The notes beneath the pieces are model-generated. The model did not search any database, was not told where the DNA came from, and saw only the letters and a program-made list of their open reading frames with translations. A stretch of DNA of 64,000 nucleotides from Sinorhizobium fredii NGR234 (GTDB taxonomy: Bacteria > Pseudomonadota > Alphaproteobacteria > Rhizobiales > Rhizobiaceae): NCBI RefSeq assembly GCF_000018545.1, contig NC_012587.1:496001-560000 (forward strand), written 5' to 3'. This document shows positions 8,972-18,127 of this stretch, one piece after another (position 1 is the first letter of the stretch; every line of letters starts with the position of its first letter). The position numbers and the translations under genes are program-made.

Positions 8972-10129
8972 CTAAAGCAAGGAGAGCTGGACACCCATCC
9001 CCAGCGGAGGCACGAAGATATCGTGCCGCAATTGCCGGCGGGTTAGGTTGAGTTCCAGGCGCTTGGCGGCAAGCTCGAACCGACGGCCGATCTGCCAGGC
9101 ATAGGGACCGGCGCCTTTCATCCGCTTGCCGAACTCGGCGTCATAATCCTTGCCGCCACGCATCGAGCGGACCAGCGACATCACGTGCCTGTAGCGGTCC
9201 GGATAGTTTCTCAACAGCCAGTCGCGGAAGAGCGGGCTCACTTCGAGCGGCAGACGCAGGAGCACGTAGCTGGCTTCGGCGGCGCCCGCCGTCTTCGCCG
9301 CATCGAGCACGCGCTCGATCTCGTGATCGTTGAGAGCCGGAATGATGGGTGCCACAAGAACGCCCGCAGGAATGCCCGCTTCCGACACCGCGCGAATTGC
9401 TTCGAGCCGCTTGGGCGGCGTCGATGCCCGCGGCTCCATGGCGCGCGCCAGCTTGCGGTCGAGCGTCGTGACGGAAATGCCGACGCGCGCCAGGCCCTTT
9501 TCCGCCATCGGGGCGAGCAGATCGATGTCGCGCGTCACCATGGCCGACTTGGTCACGATCATCACCGGGTGATTGGCGGCCTTCAGCACCTCAAGGATCT
9601 GGCGCATGATGCGCCACTCTTTCTCGATCGGTTGGTAGGGGTCCGTATTGGTGCCGATCGCGATGGGACGCACCTTATAGTCCGGCTTGGCCAGTTCGCG
9701 TTCCAGCAAACGGGGCGCGTCCGGCTTGGCGAAGAGCTTCGCTTCGAAATCAAGCCCCGCCGAGAGCCCCATATAGGCGTGCGTCGGCCGCGCGAAACAA
9801 TAGATGCAGCCGTGCTCGCAGCCTCTGTAGGGATTGATGGAGCGATCGAAGGAAATGTCCGGCGACTCGTTGCGGGTGATGACGTTGCGAGGTTTCTCGA
9901 CCTGAACTTCCGTCTTGAACGGCGGCAATTCCTCGATCGTCTGCCAACCGTCGTCGAACGCGTCGCGCGTCCGCGGCTCGTAGCGGCCGCTCATGTTGAG
10001 GGCTGCGCCGCGTCCCCGACGGCGATCGATCTCTATCCTGACACCCGTACCGGTGACGATGGCCTCCGCCAGCTCTGCGCTGTTGCCGGGCGCAAAGGCA
10101 CCCTGCCTGAGTTGAGACAGCTCGGTCAT
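8972..10129 (-). CDS. PA0069-type radical SAM protein
   Basis: The 385-residue protein holds the radical SAM cluster motif CEHGCIYC (C-x3-C-x2-C) in the context NPYRGCEHGCIYCFARP, typical of the PA0069/Rv2578c group that resembles spore photoproduct lyase. Further family blocks are IAIGTNTDPYQPIEKEW and VMIVTKSAMVTRDIDLL. The reaction is unknown for the group; DNA repair or modification has been suggested from similarity only. GGAGG lies 6 bases before the ATG. The start is preceded by 175 bases of AT-rich spacer shared with the divergent glycosyltransferase gene. Confidence 0.88.
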   Translation of the reverse strand: MTELSQLRQGAFAPGNSAELAEAIVTGTGVRIEIDRRRGRGAALNMSGRYEPRTRDAFDDGWQTIEELPPFKTEVQVEKPRNVITRNESPDISFDRSINPYRGCEHGCIYCFARPTHAYMGLSAGLDFEAKLFAKPDAPRLLERELAKPDYKVRPIAIGTNTDPYQPIEKEWRIMRQILEVLKAANHPVMIVTKSAMVTRDIDLLAPMAEKGLARVGISVTTLDRKLARAMEPRASTPPKRLEAIRAVSEAGIPAGVLVAPIIPALNDHEIERVLDAAKTAGAAEASYVLLRLPLEVSPLFRDWLLRNYPDRYRHVMSLVRSMRGGKDYDAEFGKRMKGAGPYAWQIGRRFELAAKRLELNLTRRQLRHDIFVPPLGMGVQLSLL

Positions 10130-10304
10130 GGAAACCTCCTCGGACCGGATTTGCGACTTCGGTCCGCTCTGATTATTTTCCTAAACCACAAATTGGAACA
10201 AAGCAAGAACAAAAATTGCTGCAGTGCGGGGTCGTACCGGTGCGGGCCGCTAACACCCCTGAAGAATTGTGGTATTTCATCCAATGATGCGTTAGGAGAC
10301 GTTT

Positions 10305-10838
10305 ATGCTGACGATCATCATGGAGACGCGGGACAACGAAGCGGAACTCGCACAGACCTTGTCCGTGCTTGTCGCAGGAGCTGTTGAAGGGCTCGTCAGC
10401 GACGTGATCATCCTGGATCACGGCTCCAGTGATGGTTCCGCCCATGTCGCCGATGCAGCCGGCTGCCGCTTCTGCGCCGAATGGGACCTCTCCGACGTTG
10501 TCCGCTCGGCGCGCGGTGATTGGCTGATGCTGCTTGAGCCGGGGGCTCGTCCGATAGGACGCTGGGTGGACGAGCTTATCGAATATGTCTCGCTGAACAA
10601 GGATCCGGCGCGGTTTTCACCCTCTCGGATGCATCGCCGGCCGCTTCTCAAGCGCTTGTCGCAGCGGGCTGCGCCGCTAGAGGCCGGATTTCTGATGCGC
10701 AAGCAGGATGCCGTTGCGGCCGCGCGCGCCAATATGCAGCTCAGCGACATGGCGACCGCGCGGGCGGTCCGCAAGCTTGCGACCGAGCTCGTTCCGGCCT
10801 GGGTTGCTCTCGGCCACCGATCCGCCGAGCGAGCTTGA
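10305..10838 (+). CDS. Small glycosyltransferase family 2-like protein
   Basis: The 177-residue protein begins like a GT-A fold: LTIIMETRDNEAELAQTL, then a hydrophobic strand and DHGSSDGS, which resembles the UDP-sugar binding DDGSTDGT motif. DWLMLLEPGARP fits the strand with the metal-binding acidic residues, but the usual DxD is replaced by LEPGA. It is much shorter than most GT2 enzymes (250 or more residues) and the acceptor half is reduced. It may be a degenerate or special-purpose member. GGAG lies 8 bases before the ATG. No sugar-pathway genes are nearby. Confidence 0.65.
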   Translation: MLTIIMETRDNEAELAQTLSVLVAGAVEGLVSDVIILDHGSSDGSAHVADAAGCRFCAEWDLSDVVRSARGDWLMLLEPGARPIGRWVDELIEYVSLNKDPARFSPSRMHRRPLLKRLSQRAAPLEAGFLMRKQDAVAAARANMQLSDMATARAVRKLATELVPAWVALGHRSAERA

Positions 10839-11120
10839 AACGGCGTGGTTGCAGGCACAAGAGGGGCGTGCCTTGCGGCACCCCCTGAAGCGACTCTCAA
10901 ATGTCCTGTCTGCGAAAAGGGCTTGCCATGCTGCTCCATCTCACTGTGGCGGGGCACCATGTCGTATAACTTGTAGATCTCTTTCCGCGGGGATCTGGAA
11001 AGAGGCGTCTCGCTTCGCTTGGATGCGGATGCACGGTATGCGCATTGCTTTGACGAGCTGACGAGTAGGAATATAGCCGTTTCAACCATACGTGGCTGTT
11101 CCAAACGGAACAGGGCGAGA

Positions 11121-11663
11121 TCAGCCGCGTTTCAAGTGCTCGTCCAGCCGCGGCATGATCTCGACGAAGTTGCAGGGCATGTGCCGGTAGTCGAGCTGCT
11201 GCTTCAGGATCCCGTCCCAGGCGTCCTTGCAGGCCCCGGGCGAACCGGGCAGCACGAAGATGAAGGTGGCATTGGCCACGCCGCCCGTCGCCCTCGACTG
11301 TATCGTCGACGTGCCGATCTTGTCGTAGGAGATCCGGTGAAAGACCTCGGAAAACCCGTCCATGCGCTTTTCGAAGAGCGGCTCCAGCGCTTCCGGTGTC
11401 ACGTCTCGGCCGGTGAAGCCGGTCCCGCCGGTGGTGATGACGACGTCGATCGACGCATCCAGCGTCCAGGCCTTCACCTGATCGTAGATCTCCCGGCGGT
11501 CGTCACGCACGATTGCGCGCGCCTCGAGCCGGTGGCCGGCATCGCGTATGCTTGCCTCGAGCGTGTCACCGGACTTGTCGTCGGCGCGCGTGCGCGTATC
11601 GGAAACCGTGAGGACGGCGATCCCGACCGGAATGAAGGGACGTGCTTCGTCGATGCCGGGCAT
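11121..11663 (-). CDS. moaB: Molybdenum cofactor biosynthesis protein B
   Basis: A MogA/MoaB-fold protein of 180 residues that adenylates molybdopterin before metal insertion; some MoaB proteins are dispensable. Seen motifs are ITTGGTGFTGRDVTPEA, GTSTIQSRATGGV and LPGSPGACKDAW, all part of the MoCF-binding site. AGGA lies close to the ATG. It follows ispE by only 3 bases (stop of ispE at 11667), so it is the last gene of the minus-strand run that begins with the TPR gene. The 282 bases between it and the glycosyltransferase gene hold no visible gene. Confidence 0.93.
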   Translation of the reverse strand: MPGIDEARPFIPVGIAVLTVSDTRTRADDKSGDTLEASIRDAGHRLEARAIVRDDRREIYDQVKAWTLDASIDVVITTGGTGFTGRDVTPEALEPLFEKRMDGFSEVFHRISYDKIGTSTIQSRATGGVANATFIFVLPGSPGACKDAWDGILKQQLDYRHMPCNFVEIMPRLDEHLKRG

Positions 11664-11666
11664 TGG

Positions 11667-12578
11667 TTATCCTCGCTTCCCCGCGGTTCGGGTGGCTAGA
11701 ACGTACCATCCCGGCTGATCGGCGGAAATGCGCTGCGCGGCCGCGCCCGCCTTTTCGTCGCTGTCGAACAGACCGAAACACGTGGCGCCCGAGCCGGACA
11801 TCCGTACGAGATCGGCACGCACCGCTTGCAACGCGTCCGATACCGTCTCGACCGCCGGTTCCAGCGCTCTCGCCGGCCGCTCCAGATCGTTGCGCATGTC
11901 GGCGAGGGCTGCCAGCCAGGCCGCGGCGGTATGGGCGCCGTGCGGCAGGGCGAGGGGAGGATTGCGCTTCTCGGCGAGCATCCGAAAGATGACGGGCGTC
12001 GAGACGGCGACGAGCGGATTGACGAGAACGATCGCAAAGGACGGCAGATCGGCAAGCGGGGCGATCTCTTCGCCGATCCCCCTGGCAAGCAGCGGCCTGC
12101 CGTCGAGACACATCGGCACATCGGCGCCAAGTTCCAGGGCGAGGCTGGCGAGCCTTTCCGGCGCGATCTCGGCTTTCCAGAGCGAAAGCAGGCCGCGAAG
12201 CGTGGCGGCCGCGTCGGCCGAGCCCCCGCCGATCCCGGAGGCGATCGGCAGGTTCTTCTCCAGATGCAGATGCACAGAGGTGGTCGGAGCGCCCCGTCCG
12301 ATCAGCTCCCGCCGCAAAAGATCGCGAGCCCGCAATACCAGATTGCCGCTCTTGCCGTCCGCCGAGACCGGCAGATCGCGCGAAAACGGGCCGGATACGG
12401 TGAAGTGGTCGGCATCCGCTGGCGCGAATGCGATCCGGTCGCCGCACTCTGCGAAGGTGACGAGGCTTTCCAGAAGATGATGTCCGTCGGCGCGCTGACC
12501 GACGACATGCAGTGCCAGGTTGATCTTGGCCGGCGCCGCAAGGGTCAGCGCGAAGCCGGCGATGCCGTCGGCCGGCAT
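11667..12578 (-). CDS. ispE: 4-diphosphocytidyl-2-C-methyl-D-erythritol kinase
   Basis: This GHMP kinase phosphorylates CDP-methylerythritol in the non-mevalonate isoprenoid pathway, the same pathway that Dxs (55 kb) opens. The start at 12578 gives MPADGIAG and leads directly into the conserved APAKINLALHVVGQRADGHH substrate-binding block. The ATP-binding loop is LPIASGIGGGSADAAATL, and the C-terminal GHMP motif is RMSGSGATCFGLF. The length of 303 residues is normal. Only 4 bases separate it from the TPR gene and 3 from moaB, so cotranscription is very likely. Confidence 0.95.
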   Translation of the reverse strand: MPADGIAGFALTLAAPAKINLALHVVGQRADGHHLLESLVTFAECGDRIAFAPADADHFTVSGPFSRDLPVSADGKSGNLVLRARDLLRRELIGRGAPTTSVHLHLEKNLPIASGIGGGSADAAATLRGLLSLWKAEIAPERLASLALELGADVPMCLDGRPLLARGIGEEIAPLADLPSFAIVLVNPLVAVSTPVIFRMLAEKRNPPLALPHGAHTAAAWLAALADMRNDLERPARALEPAVETVSDALQAVRADLVRMSGSGATCFGLFDSDEKAGAAAQRISADQPGWYVLATRTAGKRG

Positions 12579-12582
12579 GCTA

Positions 12583-14403
12583 TCAGGATTTCTTGTCCGG
12601 CGCGGCGGGCTTCTTCGGCAGCGTCTCCTTGGCATCCGCCGCGGCCGGCACGTCTTGCTTGAGTGCTGGCAGGCCGTTCTCGATCTTCGCCTTGATCTTC
12701 GAAACTTCCGCTTCCTCGGGCTTCATTTCGAGCGCCTGGTTCCACTGGAAGACCGCTTCGAGCTTGCGTCCGACCCGCCAATAGGCATCGCCAAGATGGT
12801 CGTTGATCGTTGGGTCGCCGGCCATCAGTTCGGCGGCGCGCTCCAGCTCGGTCACCGCCTCGTCGAACCGGTTCATGCGGAAATAGGCCCATCCGAGCGA
12901 ATCGACGATGTAGCCGTCGTCGGGCTTGAGCTCGACCGCCTTGCGGATCATCTCCAGGCCCTTGTCGAGATTGATGTTCATGTCGACCCAAGAGTAGCCG
13001 AGATAGTTCAGGACCTGGGGCTGATTGGGGTTGAGTTCCAGCGCCTTGAGGAAGCTCGGCTCAGCCTTTTCCCAGATCTTCTGCCGTTCGTAGGCGATCC
13101 CCCGCTGGAAGAACACCGTCCAGTCGCTGCGCTTCGGCACCGGGCCGATCGCCTCGACGGCGCGGTCGTAGAGGTCACCCATCTCCTTGTACGCCTTGGC
13201 GTCGGAAAGGACGCTGCCATAGGCGAGATAGTTGCGGATGTTCTTCGGATCGACTTCAATCAGCGCCTGCAGGTGTTTCTTCGCCTCGTCGACCTTGCCG
13301 ACGCTGGCGAGCGCCAGGCCGAGCTGGAGCTCGGAGACGCGGCGCATCGGCGATTCCGCCGGCACGCTCTTGTAAAGCGCAATCGCCTCGTCCTGCTTCT
13401 TCAGGTTTTCCGCGATGCCGCCGAGCATGACCAGGATGTCGGCGCTTTCCGGATCGAGGCGGCGCGCCGTCTGCAGATAGAGCGTGACGATGTCTTCCGC
13501 TCCCTCGCGGTTGAGCGCGCCGCCGATCGAAAAGAGGACGGCGGCAGCCCCTTGCGCGGCATTGCGGACCTGCTGCTCCTGGGGCTCGCCCTTTTCGATG
13601 CTCTCCCTCAGAGCCTCGAGCGGCGTGTAGTTGTTGACGAGGCTCTCGCCGACGGAAACCGTATCGAGCGCCTTCTGCTTGTTGCCCTCGCGGGCTTCGA
13701 AGCGCGCCAGCGCCTCGACCGCGCGCATGAACGTATCCGGCGCGGCGCTGCCGCCCTCACGGTCGAGAATGGCATCGTTCAGCCTGGAGCGTGCCGTCGT
13801 CTTGTCGCCCGCCACGAGGGCGATTGCTCCGGTGTGGTAGTTCTTGAACACCCGGAACCATTCCGGTCCCTCGAGGGCCTTGATCTGGGCGATGGCCTCC
13901 TTGGGCCGCCCTTGCCCGGCCTTCGCCCAGGCGGATAGAAGCGTGCTCATCAGCCGGTCGAGATCGTTCGGACCCTGATAGTTCAACAGCTTCTGGGCGC
14001 TGCGATATTCGCGCTTGCGGATCGATTCGATGGCCCGGACAGTCGTGGTGATCCGCTCGACGGCCGGATCGGATTTCAGCGCCTCGGCAATCTTGACGCC
14101 TTCGTCGAACTTGCCGCTCATCAGCAGCGTGATCATCAGCCGCTGCTTGACCTCGGTATTCTCCGGCTCGAACCTCAGCGCAATGCGATAGAGTTCCGTT
14201 GCCGTCTCGAAATCGCGATCGACGTCGGCCGTCCGCGCCGCCAGGAAGGCGCCGGCGAAGGTGTTGACGCCTCTGATGTCGAAAGGTCGGGCATCCTCGA
14301 CAGCCGCCTTGTCTTCAGCAAAGGCTTGGTGGCTGCCGGTCACACACAGAAGAGCCAGCATTGCCGCGCCGCCGAGGAGGCGAAGGAATGTATTATGCCG
14401 CAT
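12583..14403 (-). CDS. Exported tetratricopeptide repeat protein
   Basis: The start at 14403 gives a clear signal peptide (MRHNTFLRLLGGAAMLALL, cleavage likely after AFA-ED). The mature part of about 580 residues is a run of TPR units from near residue 50 to 580, the clearest being IRKAVELKPDDGYIVDSLGW and AAELMAGDPTINDHLGDAYW. The C-terminus is Lys/Pro/Ala-rich. It is probably a periplasmic or outer-membrane-associated scaffold. Conserved placement before ispE in rhizobia is known to me only as a general impression. It lies 166 bases downstream of ispB on the same strand. Confidence 0.85.
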   Translation of the reverse strand: MRHNTFLRLLGGAAMLALLCVTGSHQAFAEDKAAVEDARPFDIRGVNTFAGAFLAARTADVDRDFETATELYRIALRFEPENTEVKQRLMITLLMSGKFDEGVKIAEALKSDPAVERITTTVRAIESIRKREYRSAQKLLNYQGPNDLDRLMSTLLSAWAKAGQGRPKEAIAQIKALEGPEWFRVFKNYHTGAIALVAGDKTTARSRLNDAILDREGGSAAPDTFMRAVEALARFEAREGNKQKALDTVSVGESLVNNYTPLEALRESIEKGEPQEQQVRNAAQGAAAVLFSIGGALNREGAEDIVTLYLQTARRLDPESADILVMLGGIAENLKKQDEAIALYKSVPAESPMRRVSELQLGLALASVGKVDEAKKHLQALIEVDPKNIRNYLAYGSVLSDAKAYKEMGDLYDRAVEAIGPVPKRSDWTVFFQRGIAYERQKIWEKAEPSFLKALELNPNQPQVLNYLGYSWVDMNINLDKGLEMIRKAVELKPDDGYIVDSLGWAYFRMNRFDEAVTELERAAELMAGDPTINDHLGDAYWRVGRKLEAVFQWNQALEMKPEEAEVSKIKAKIENGLPALKQDVPAAADAKETLPKKPAAPDKKS

Positions 14404-14569
14404 GTAAAACCTTTCGTTGCCGATCGTCTCGGCCCGCCGCGTCTTTGCTGGTTGTTCCGGAGTCGATCGCAAGTTGTCGAACGCAAGTCTTGAAGAATAG
14501 AATGGCTTTTTTGGCGCAATGCGGCAAGAAATTCCTCCACCGGGGGAATATTGCTCCGCGCCTCGGCGC

Positions 14570-15586
14570 TCAGCTCACCCGGTCGATGCAGAAATCGATC
14601 ACCTCGACCAAGGCCGACTTCCAGGGAGACGCCGGCAACGGCGCGAGAGCATCGCGCGCTATCGTCCCATAGTGCTGGGCGCGCGCGATGGTGTCGGTCA
14701 ATCCGCCGTAGCGGCGGATGAGGCCGAGCGCCTTGTCGAGGTTGGCCGCGTCGGTGACGCCGCCTTCGATCGCTTCGCGCCAGAAAGCCCGATCCTCCGG
14801 CGTGCCGCGGCGGTAGGAAAGGATGACGGGAAGGGTGATTTTGCCCTCGCGGAAGTCGTCGCCGACATTCTTGCCGAGATCGCTCGACGAGCCCCCATAG
14901 TCGAGAACGTCGTCGACGAGCTGGAAGGCGAGGCCGAGATTCATGCCATAGGATTTCAGCGCGTTGCGATCGGCCCTGCTGGCGCTCGCGACGATCGGAC
15001 CGACTTCCGCAGCGGCGGCAAAAAGCGCCGCGGTTTTGGCCCGGATCACCTGCAGGTAGTCGTCCTCGGTCGTCTCCATGTTCTTGGCGACCGAGAGCTG
15101 CAGGACTTCGCCTTCGGCGATCACCGAGGCAGCGGTCGACAGCACGTCGAGCGCATCGAGCGAGCCGACGTCGACCATCATGCGGAAGGCCTGGCCGAGC
15201 AGGAAGTCGCCGACGAGCACGCTCGCCTGGTTGCCCCAGATCGTCCGCGCCGTCGATTTGCCGCGTCTCAGGTCGCTTTCGTCGACGACATCGTCGTGGA
15301 GCAGCGTCGCGGTATGCATGAATTCGACGCTGGTTGCGAGCTTGACATGCGCGTCGCCCTCGTAGCCGAACATCGAAGCGGCCGCGAGCGTCAGCATCGG
15401 CCGTAGCCGCTTTCCGCCAGAAGAAATCAGGTGGTTGGCGACCTCCGGAATCATCTGCACGTCGGAGCCCGCTTTGGAGAGGATGAGCTGATTGACGCGC
15501 TCCATGTCGGCCGCCGTCAGGCCGACGAGCGGCTTCACGGAGGCCTGTTTGTTTTTATTGTCTTCCAGCGGTATCACTACGCCCAA
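14570..15586 (-). CDS. ispB: Octaprenyl/polyprenyl diphosphate synthase
   Basis: A trans-prenyltransferase that builds the side chain of ubiquinone. Both aspartate-rich motifs are present: LLHDDVVDESDLRRG (first) and LVDDVLDYGG (second), with GGKRLRPML for diphosphate binding. I chose the TTG at 15586, with AGGAG 9 bases upstream; it yields 338 residues, the usual length. The frame stays open upstream to 15880 but has no good site there, and that part would overlap the divergent gene. Product chain length is inferred from rhizobia, which use Q-10, so decaprenyl is possible. UbiA at 35 kb would use this product. Confidence 0.93.
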   Translation of the reverse strand: MGVVIPLEDNKNKQASVKPLVGLTAADMERVNQLILSKAGSDVQMIPEVANHLISSGGKRLRPMLTLAAASMFGYEGDAHVKLATSVEFMHTATLLHDDVVDESDLRRGKSTARTIWGNQASVLVGDFLLGQAFRMMVDVGSLDALDVLSTAASVIAEGEVLQLSVAKNMETTEDDYLQVIRAKTAALFAAAAEVGPIVASASRADRNALKSYGMNLGLAFQLVDDVLDYGGSSSDLGKNVGDDFREGKITLPVILSYRRGTPEDRAFWREAIEGGVTDAANLDKALGLIRRYGGLTDTIARAQHYGTIARDALAPLPASPWKSALVEVIDFCIDRVS

Positions 15587-15698
15587 CGCCCCGGACTCCT
15601 GCTTCGGTTGTCGGGTTTGACAATAGAAAGCGGGGCCCCGGGCGGCAAGAGGCGAATTGCCTCGCCCGCTGCAATTTAAGACGGGAACAATGAGGCGA

Positions 15699-15920
15699 AT
15701 GAAGGAACTGATCCGCACCAACGACGCCGTGCTGCTCTCCTTTGCGGAAAGCCTGATGAAGGATGCCGGCATCCCCTGTCTCATTGCCGATCGGGACATG
15801 AGCATTCTCGAAGGCTCGCTCGGCCTCTTGCCGCGGCGTTTTCTGGTAGCCGATGACGATGCCGATAGGGCTCGGCGCATCCTGATCGATGCCGGACTGG
15901 AAAAGGAACTGCGTCAATGA
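15699..15920 (+). CDS. DUF2007 domain protein
   Basis: A small soluble protein of 73 residues, MKELIRTNDAVLLSFAESL onward, with the DUF2007 pattern: a short alpha/beta unit ending in RRFLVADDDADRARRILIDA, resembling a PII-like or signal-transducing fold. Its function is not known. An in-frame ATG at 15690 with GGGA upstream would add three residues (MRR). It diverges from ispB across 112 bases and runs close to the methyltransferase gene. Confidence 0.8.
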   Translation: MKELIRTNDAVLLSFAESLMKDAGIPCLIADRDMSILEGSLGLLPRRFLVADDDADRARRILIDAGLEKELRQ

Positions 15921-15969
15921 CGCCGAGCCTGGCGCAAGGCGGTGGTCCGTACGAGGCGCGGTCGCTGCA

Positions 15970-16743
15970 ATGACGACGACGGCGGAATCGGTGGATTCGT
16001 TTCATCGCGGCAAATTTCATCTGATCCAGCCGCTCGGCCAGGGCCATCGCTCCGGCATGGACGCGATGCTGCTTGCCGCGCTCGTGTCGTGCGAGCGGCC
16101 CTGCCGCGTTGCCGATCTCGGTGCGGGCGCGGGCGCGGCCGGCATGGCGGTCGCCTCGCGGCTTGCCGAAGCCGAGGTCCTGCTCGTCGAGCGCTCGGCG
16201 ATCATGGCCGACTTTGCCCGCCGCAGCCTTGCCTTGCCGGAGAACGCGCGCTTCGCCTCGCGGGTCGCCGTGCTCGAGGCGGATGTTTCGCTGAACGGCA
16301 AGGCGCGTGCTGCAGTCGGACTGCCGGACGACGCCTTCGATCACGTCATCATGAATCCACCCTTCAACGACGCCGCCGACCGCAGGACGCCGGATAGCCT
16401 CAAGGCCGAGGCGCATGCGATGAGCGACGATCTCTTCGAGACCTGGATCAAGACGGCCGGGGCGATCATGAAGCCGGGCGGGCAGCTTTCGCTGATCGCC
16501 CGGCCGGAATCGATCGCCGAGATCATCGCGGCCTGCGGCCGCCGCTTCGGCGGCATCGAGATCACGCCGCTCTTGCCGCGTGCCGGCGAGAATGCCGTCA
16601 GGATTCTGGTGACGGCAATAAAACAGAGTCGCAAGCGGCTGGTGCTCCGGGCGCCGCTGATCATGCACGCGGAAGGCACGCACCGTTTCTCGCCGGAGAT
16701 CGACGACCTCAACAATGGCCGCGAGGCTTATCGCCGCCGGTGA
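15970..16743 (+). CDS. TrmN6-like adenine-N6 methyltransferase
   Basis: The 257-residue protein has a Rossmann SAM site (VADLGAGAGAAGMAVASRL) and the amino-methylase motif NPPF in DHVIMNPPFNDAADRR. N-terminal FHLIQPLGQGHRSGMDAMLLA matches the tRNA1(Val) A37 N6-methylase (TrmN6/YfiC) group, whose N-terminal block reads similarly. The RNA target is inferred from the family. The ATG at 15970 was chosen since SAM proteins of this group begin a few residues before that block; upstream the same frame overlaps the DUF2007 gene. Confidence 0.82.
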   Translation: MTTTAESVDSFHRGKFHLIQPLGQGHRSGMDAMLLAALVSCERPCRVADLGAGAGAAGMAVASRLAEAEVLLVERSAIMADFARRSLALPENARFASRVAVLEADVSLNGKARAAVGLPDDAFDHVIMNPPFNDAADRRTPDSLKAEAHAMSDDLFETWIKTAGAIMKPGGQLSLIARPESIAEIIAACGRRFGGIEITPLLPRAGENAVRILVTAIKQSRKRLVLRAPLIMHAEGTHRFSPEIDDLNNGREAYRRR

Positions 16744-16821
16744 TTAACGGTAATCGCGCCATTGCGTTTGCGGCGGCAATGCATACATGCAGGGGCGGGT
16801 TCGTATCGGGCAGGAGTTGAG

Positions 16822-17688
16822 ATGGCCGGATTCTTCAGAAAATTGATGCCGAGGCGTTTTCGCAGGGACGGGATTGCGATTCCGACCATCCGGCTTCACG
16901 GCACCATCATGTCCGGGGGCGGGCAGTTCCGCCCGGTCCTCAATCTTGCCACCGTCGCGCCTCTTCTCGAAAAGGCCTTCTCCGTCAAGGAGGCACCGGC
17001 CGTCGCCATCTCCGTCAATTCGCCCGGCGGCTCGCCCGTCCAGTCCCGGCTGATCTATCAGCGCATCCGCGACCTGGCGGATGAGAAGAAGAAGCGCGTG
17101 CTGATCTTCGTCGAGGACGTCGCTGCCTCGGGTGGCTACATGATCGCGCTCGCCGGGGACGAGATCATCGCCGATCCGAGCTCGATCGTCGGCTCGATCG
17201 GTGTCGTGTCCGGCGGCTTCGGCTTTCCGGAACTCCTGAAGAAGGTCGGCGTCGAACGGCGCGTCTACACCGCCGGCGAGAACAAGGTCGTGCTCGACCC
17301 GTTCCAGCCGGAAAAAGAACGTGACGTCGAGTTCCTCAAGAGCCTACAGCTGGACATCCACGATACCTTCATCCAACTGGTCAAGGCCCGCCGCGGCTCG
17401 ATGCTCGCCGACCATCCCGATATCTTCTCAGGCCTGTTCTGGACGGGCCGACGCGGCCAGGAGCTGGGCCTCGTCGATGCTCTCGGCGACATGCGCGGCG
17501 AAGTGAAGCGGCGCTACGGCGAGAAGGCCCGCCTCGAGCTGATCCAGCCGAGCCGCAGTCTCTTCGGACGCCGGCAGCCCGGTGCGGCGGTGGGCGGATC
17601 GATCGCCGCACCGCTGGCGGCCTCTGCCGCTGCAGGTCTGCTGGAAGCGATCGAGGAAAGGGCGCTTTGGGCGCGCTTCGGCCTGTGA
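16822..17688 (+). CDS. S49-family peptidase (SohB/SppA type)
   Basis: A 288-residue serine peptidase related to signal peptide peptidase A. SVNSPGGSPVQSRLIY and VEDVAASGGYMIALAGDEIIA hold the oxyanion region and nucleophile serine (ASGGY), and GENKVVLDPF supplies the likely general-base lysine (Ser-Lys dyad). No N-terminal membrane segment is seen, so it may be cytoplasmic or peripheral, unlike SppA. CAGGAG lies 7 bases before the ATG. The C-terminus is an Ala-rich hydrophobic stretch (AAPLAASAAAGLLEAIEE). Confidence 0.88.
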   Translation: MAGFFRKLMPRRFRRDGIAIPTIRLHGTIMSGGGQFRPVLNLATVAPLLEKAFSVKEAPAVAISVNSPGGSPVQSRLIYQRIRDLADEKKKRVLIFVEDVAASGGYMIALAGDEIIADPSSIVGSIGVVSGGFGFPELLKKVGVERRVYTAGENKVVLDPFQPEKERDVEFLKSLQLDIHDTFIQLVKARRGSMLADHPDIFSGLFWTGRRGQELGLVDALGDMRGEVKRRYGEKARLELIQPSRSLFGRRQPGAAVGGSIAAPLAASAAAGLLEAIEERALWARFGL

Positions 17689-17830
17689 GACAATGGCAGC
17701 TGCCTACAGCGCCGTGCAGTCGCTTGGGGGCATCCGGTCTGGTCAGGCGCGCAAGGCCGCTGTAACAAAAGGGTGCTGCATCTCCTGTCCGGCAATCCCG
17801 TCTGATCCAAGGAGGAGCAGAGGAGAAACC

Positions 17831-18022
17831 ATGCCGCAGATCATTCTGCTCTTGATCGTCGCCCTCATTGCCTGGATCGGCTATCGCAAGTTCATCGCCG
17901 ATGCCCAAAAGGTGACGCGTCACCAGGAACGCTTGCGCCGGGAGCGCGAAACCGGCGCCAACGGGACGCTCGTCAAGGATCCGAAAACCGGAGAGTATCG
18001 CCTGAAGCGCGAGGACGAGTGA
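17831..18022 (+). CDS. Small single-pass membrane protein
   Basis: The 63-residue product starts with a hydrophobic helix (PQIILLLIVALIAWIGYRKF) followed by a charged tail rich in Arg, Glu and Lys ending GEYRLKREDE. A strong GGAG site precedes the ATG. No family was recognised. It lies between the S49 peptidase and glyQ on the same strand and could be cotranscribed with the peptidase. Confidence 0.7.
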   Translation: MPQIILLLIVALIAWIGYRKFIADAQKVTRHQERLRRERETGANGTLVKDPKTGEYRLKREDE

Positions 18023-18127
18023 CGTCCGCCGAACTGGTCGGTTTGTGGATCGGCCAAGGCGCTTGACCCTTGCCCTGCGGCATGGCACCTGTCCCGGCAA
18101 GATTTCGAAGAATTCGGACGTGATCTC

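Noticed and set aside
12520..13938. 472-codon open frame on the plus strand over the TPR gene
   Set aside because: Shadow of the TPR gene; composition is Leu/Arg/Asp-rich without any motif.
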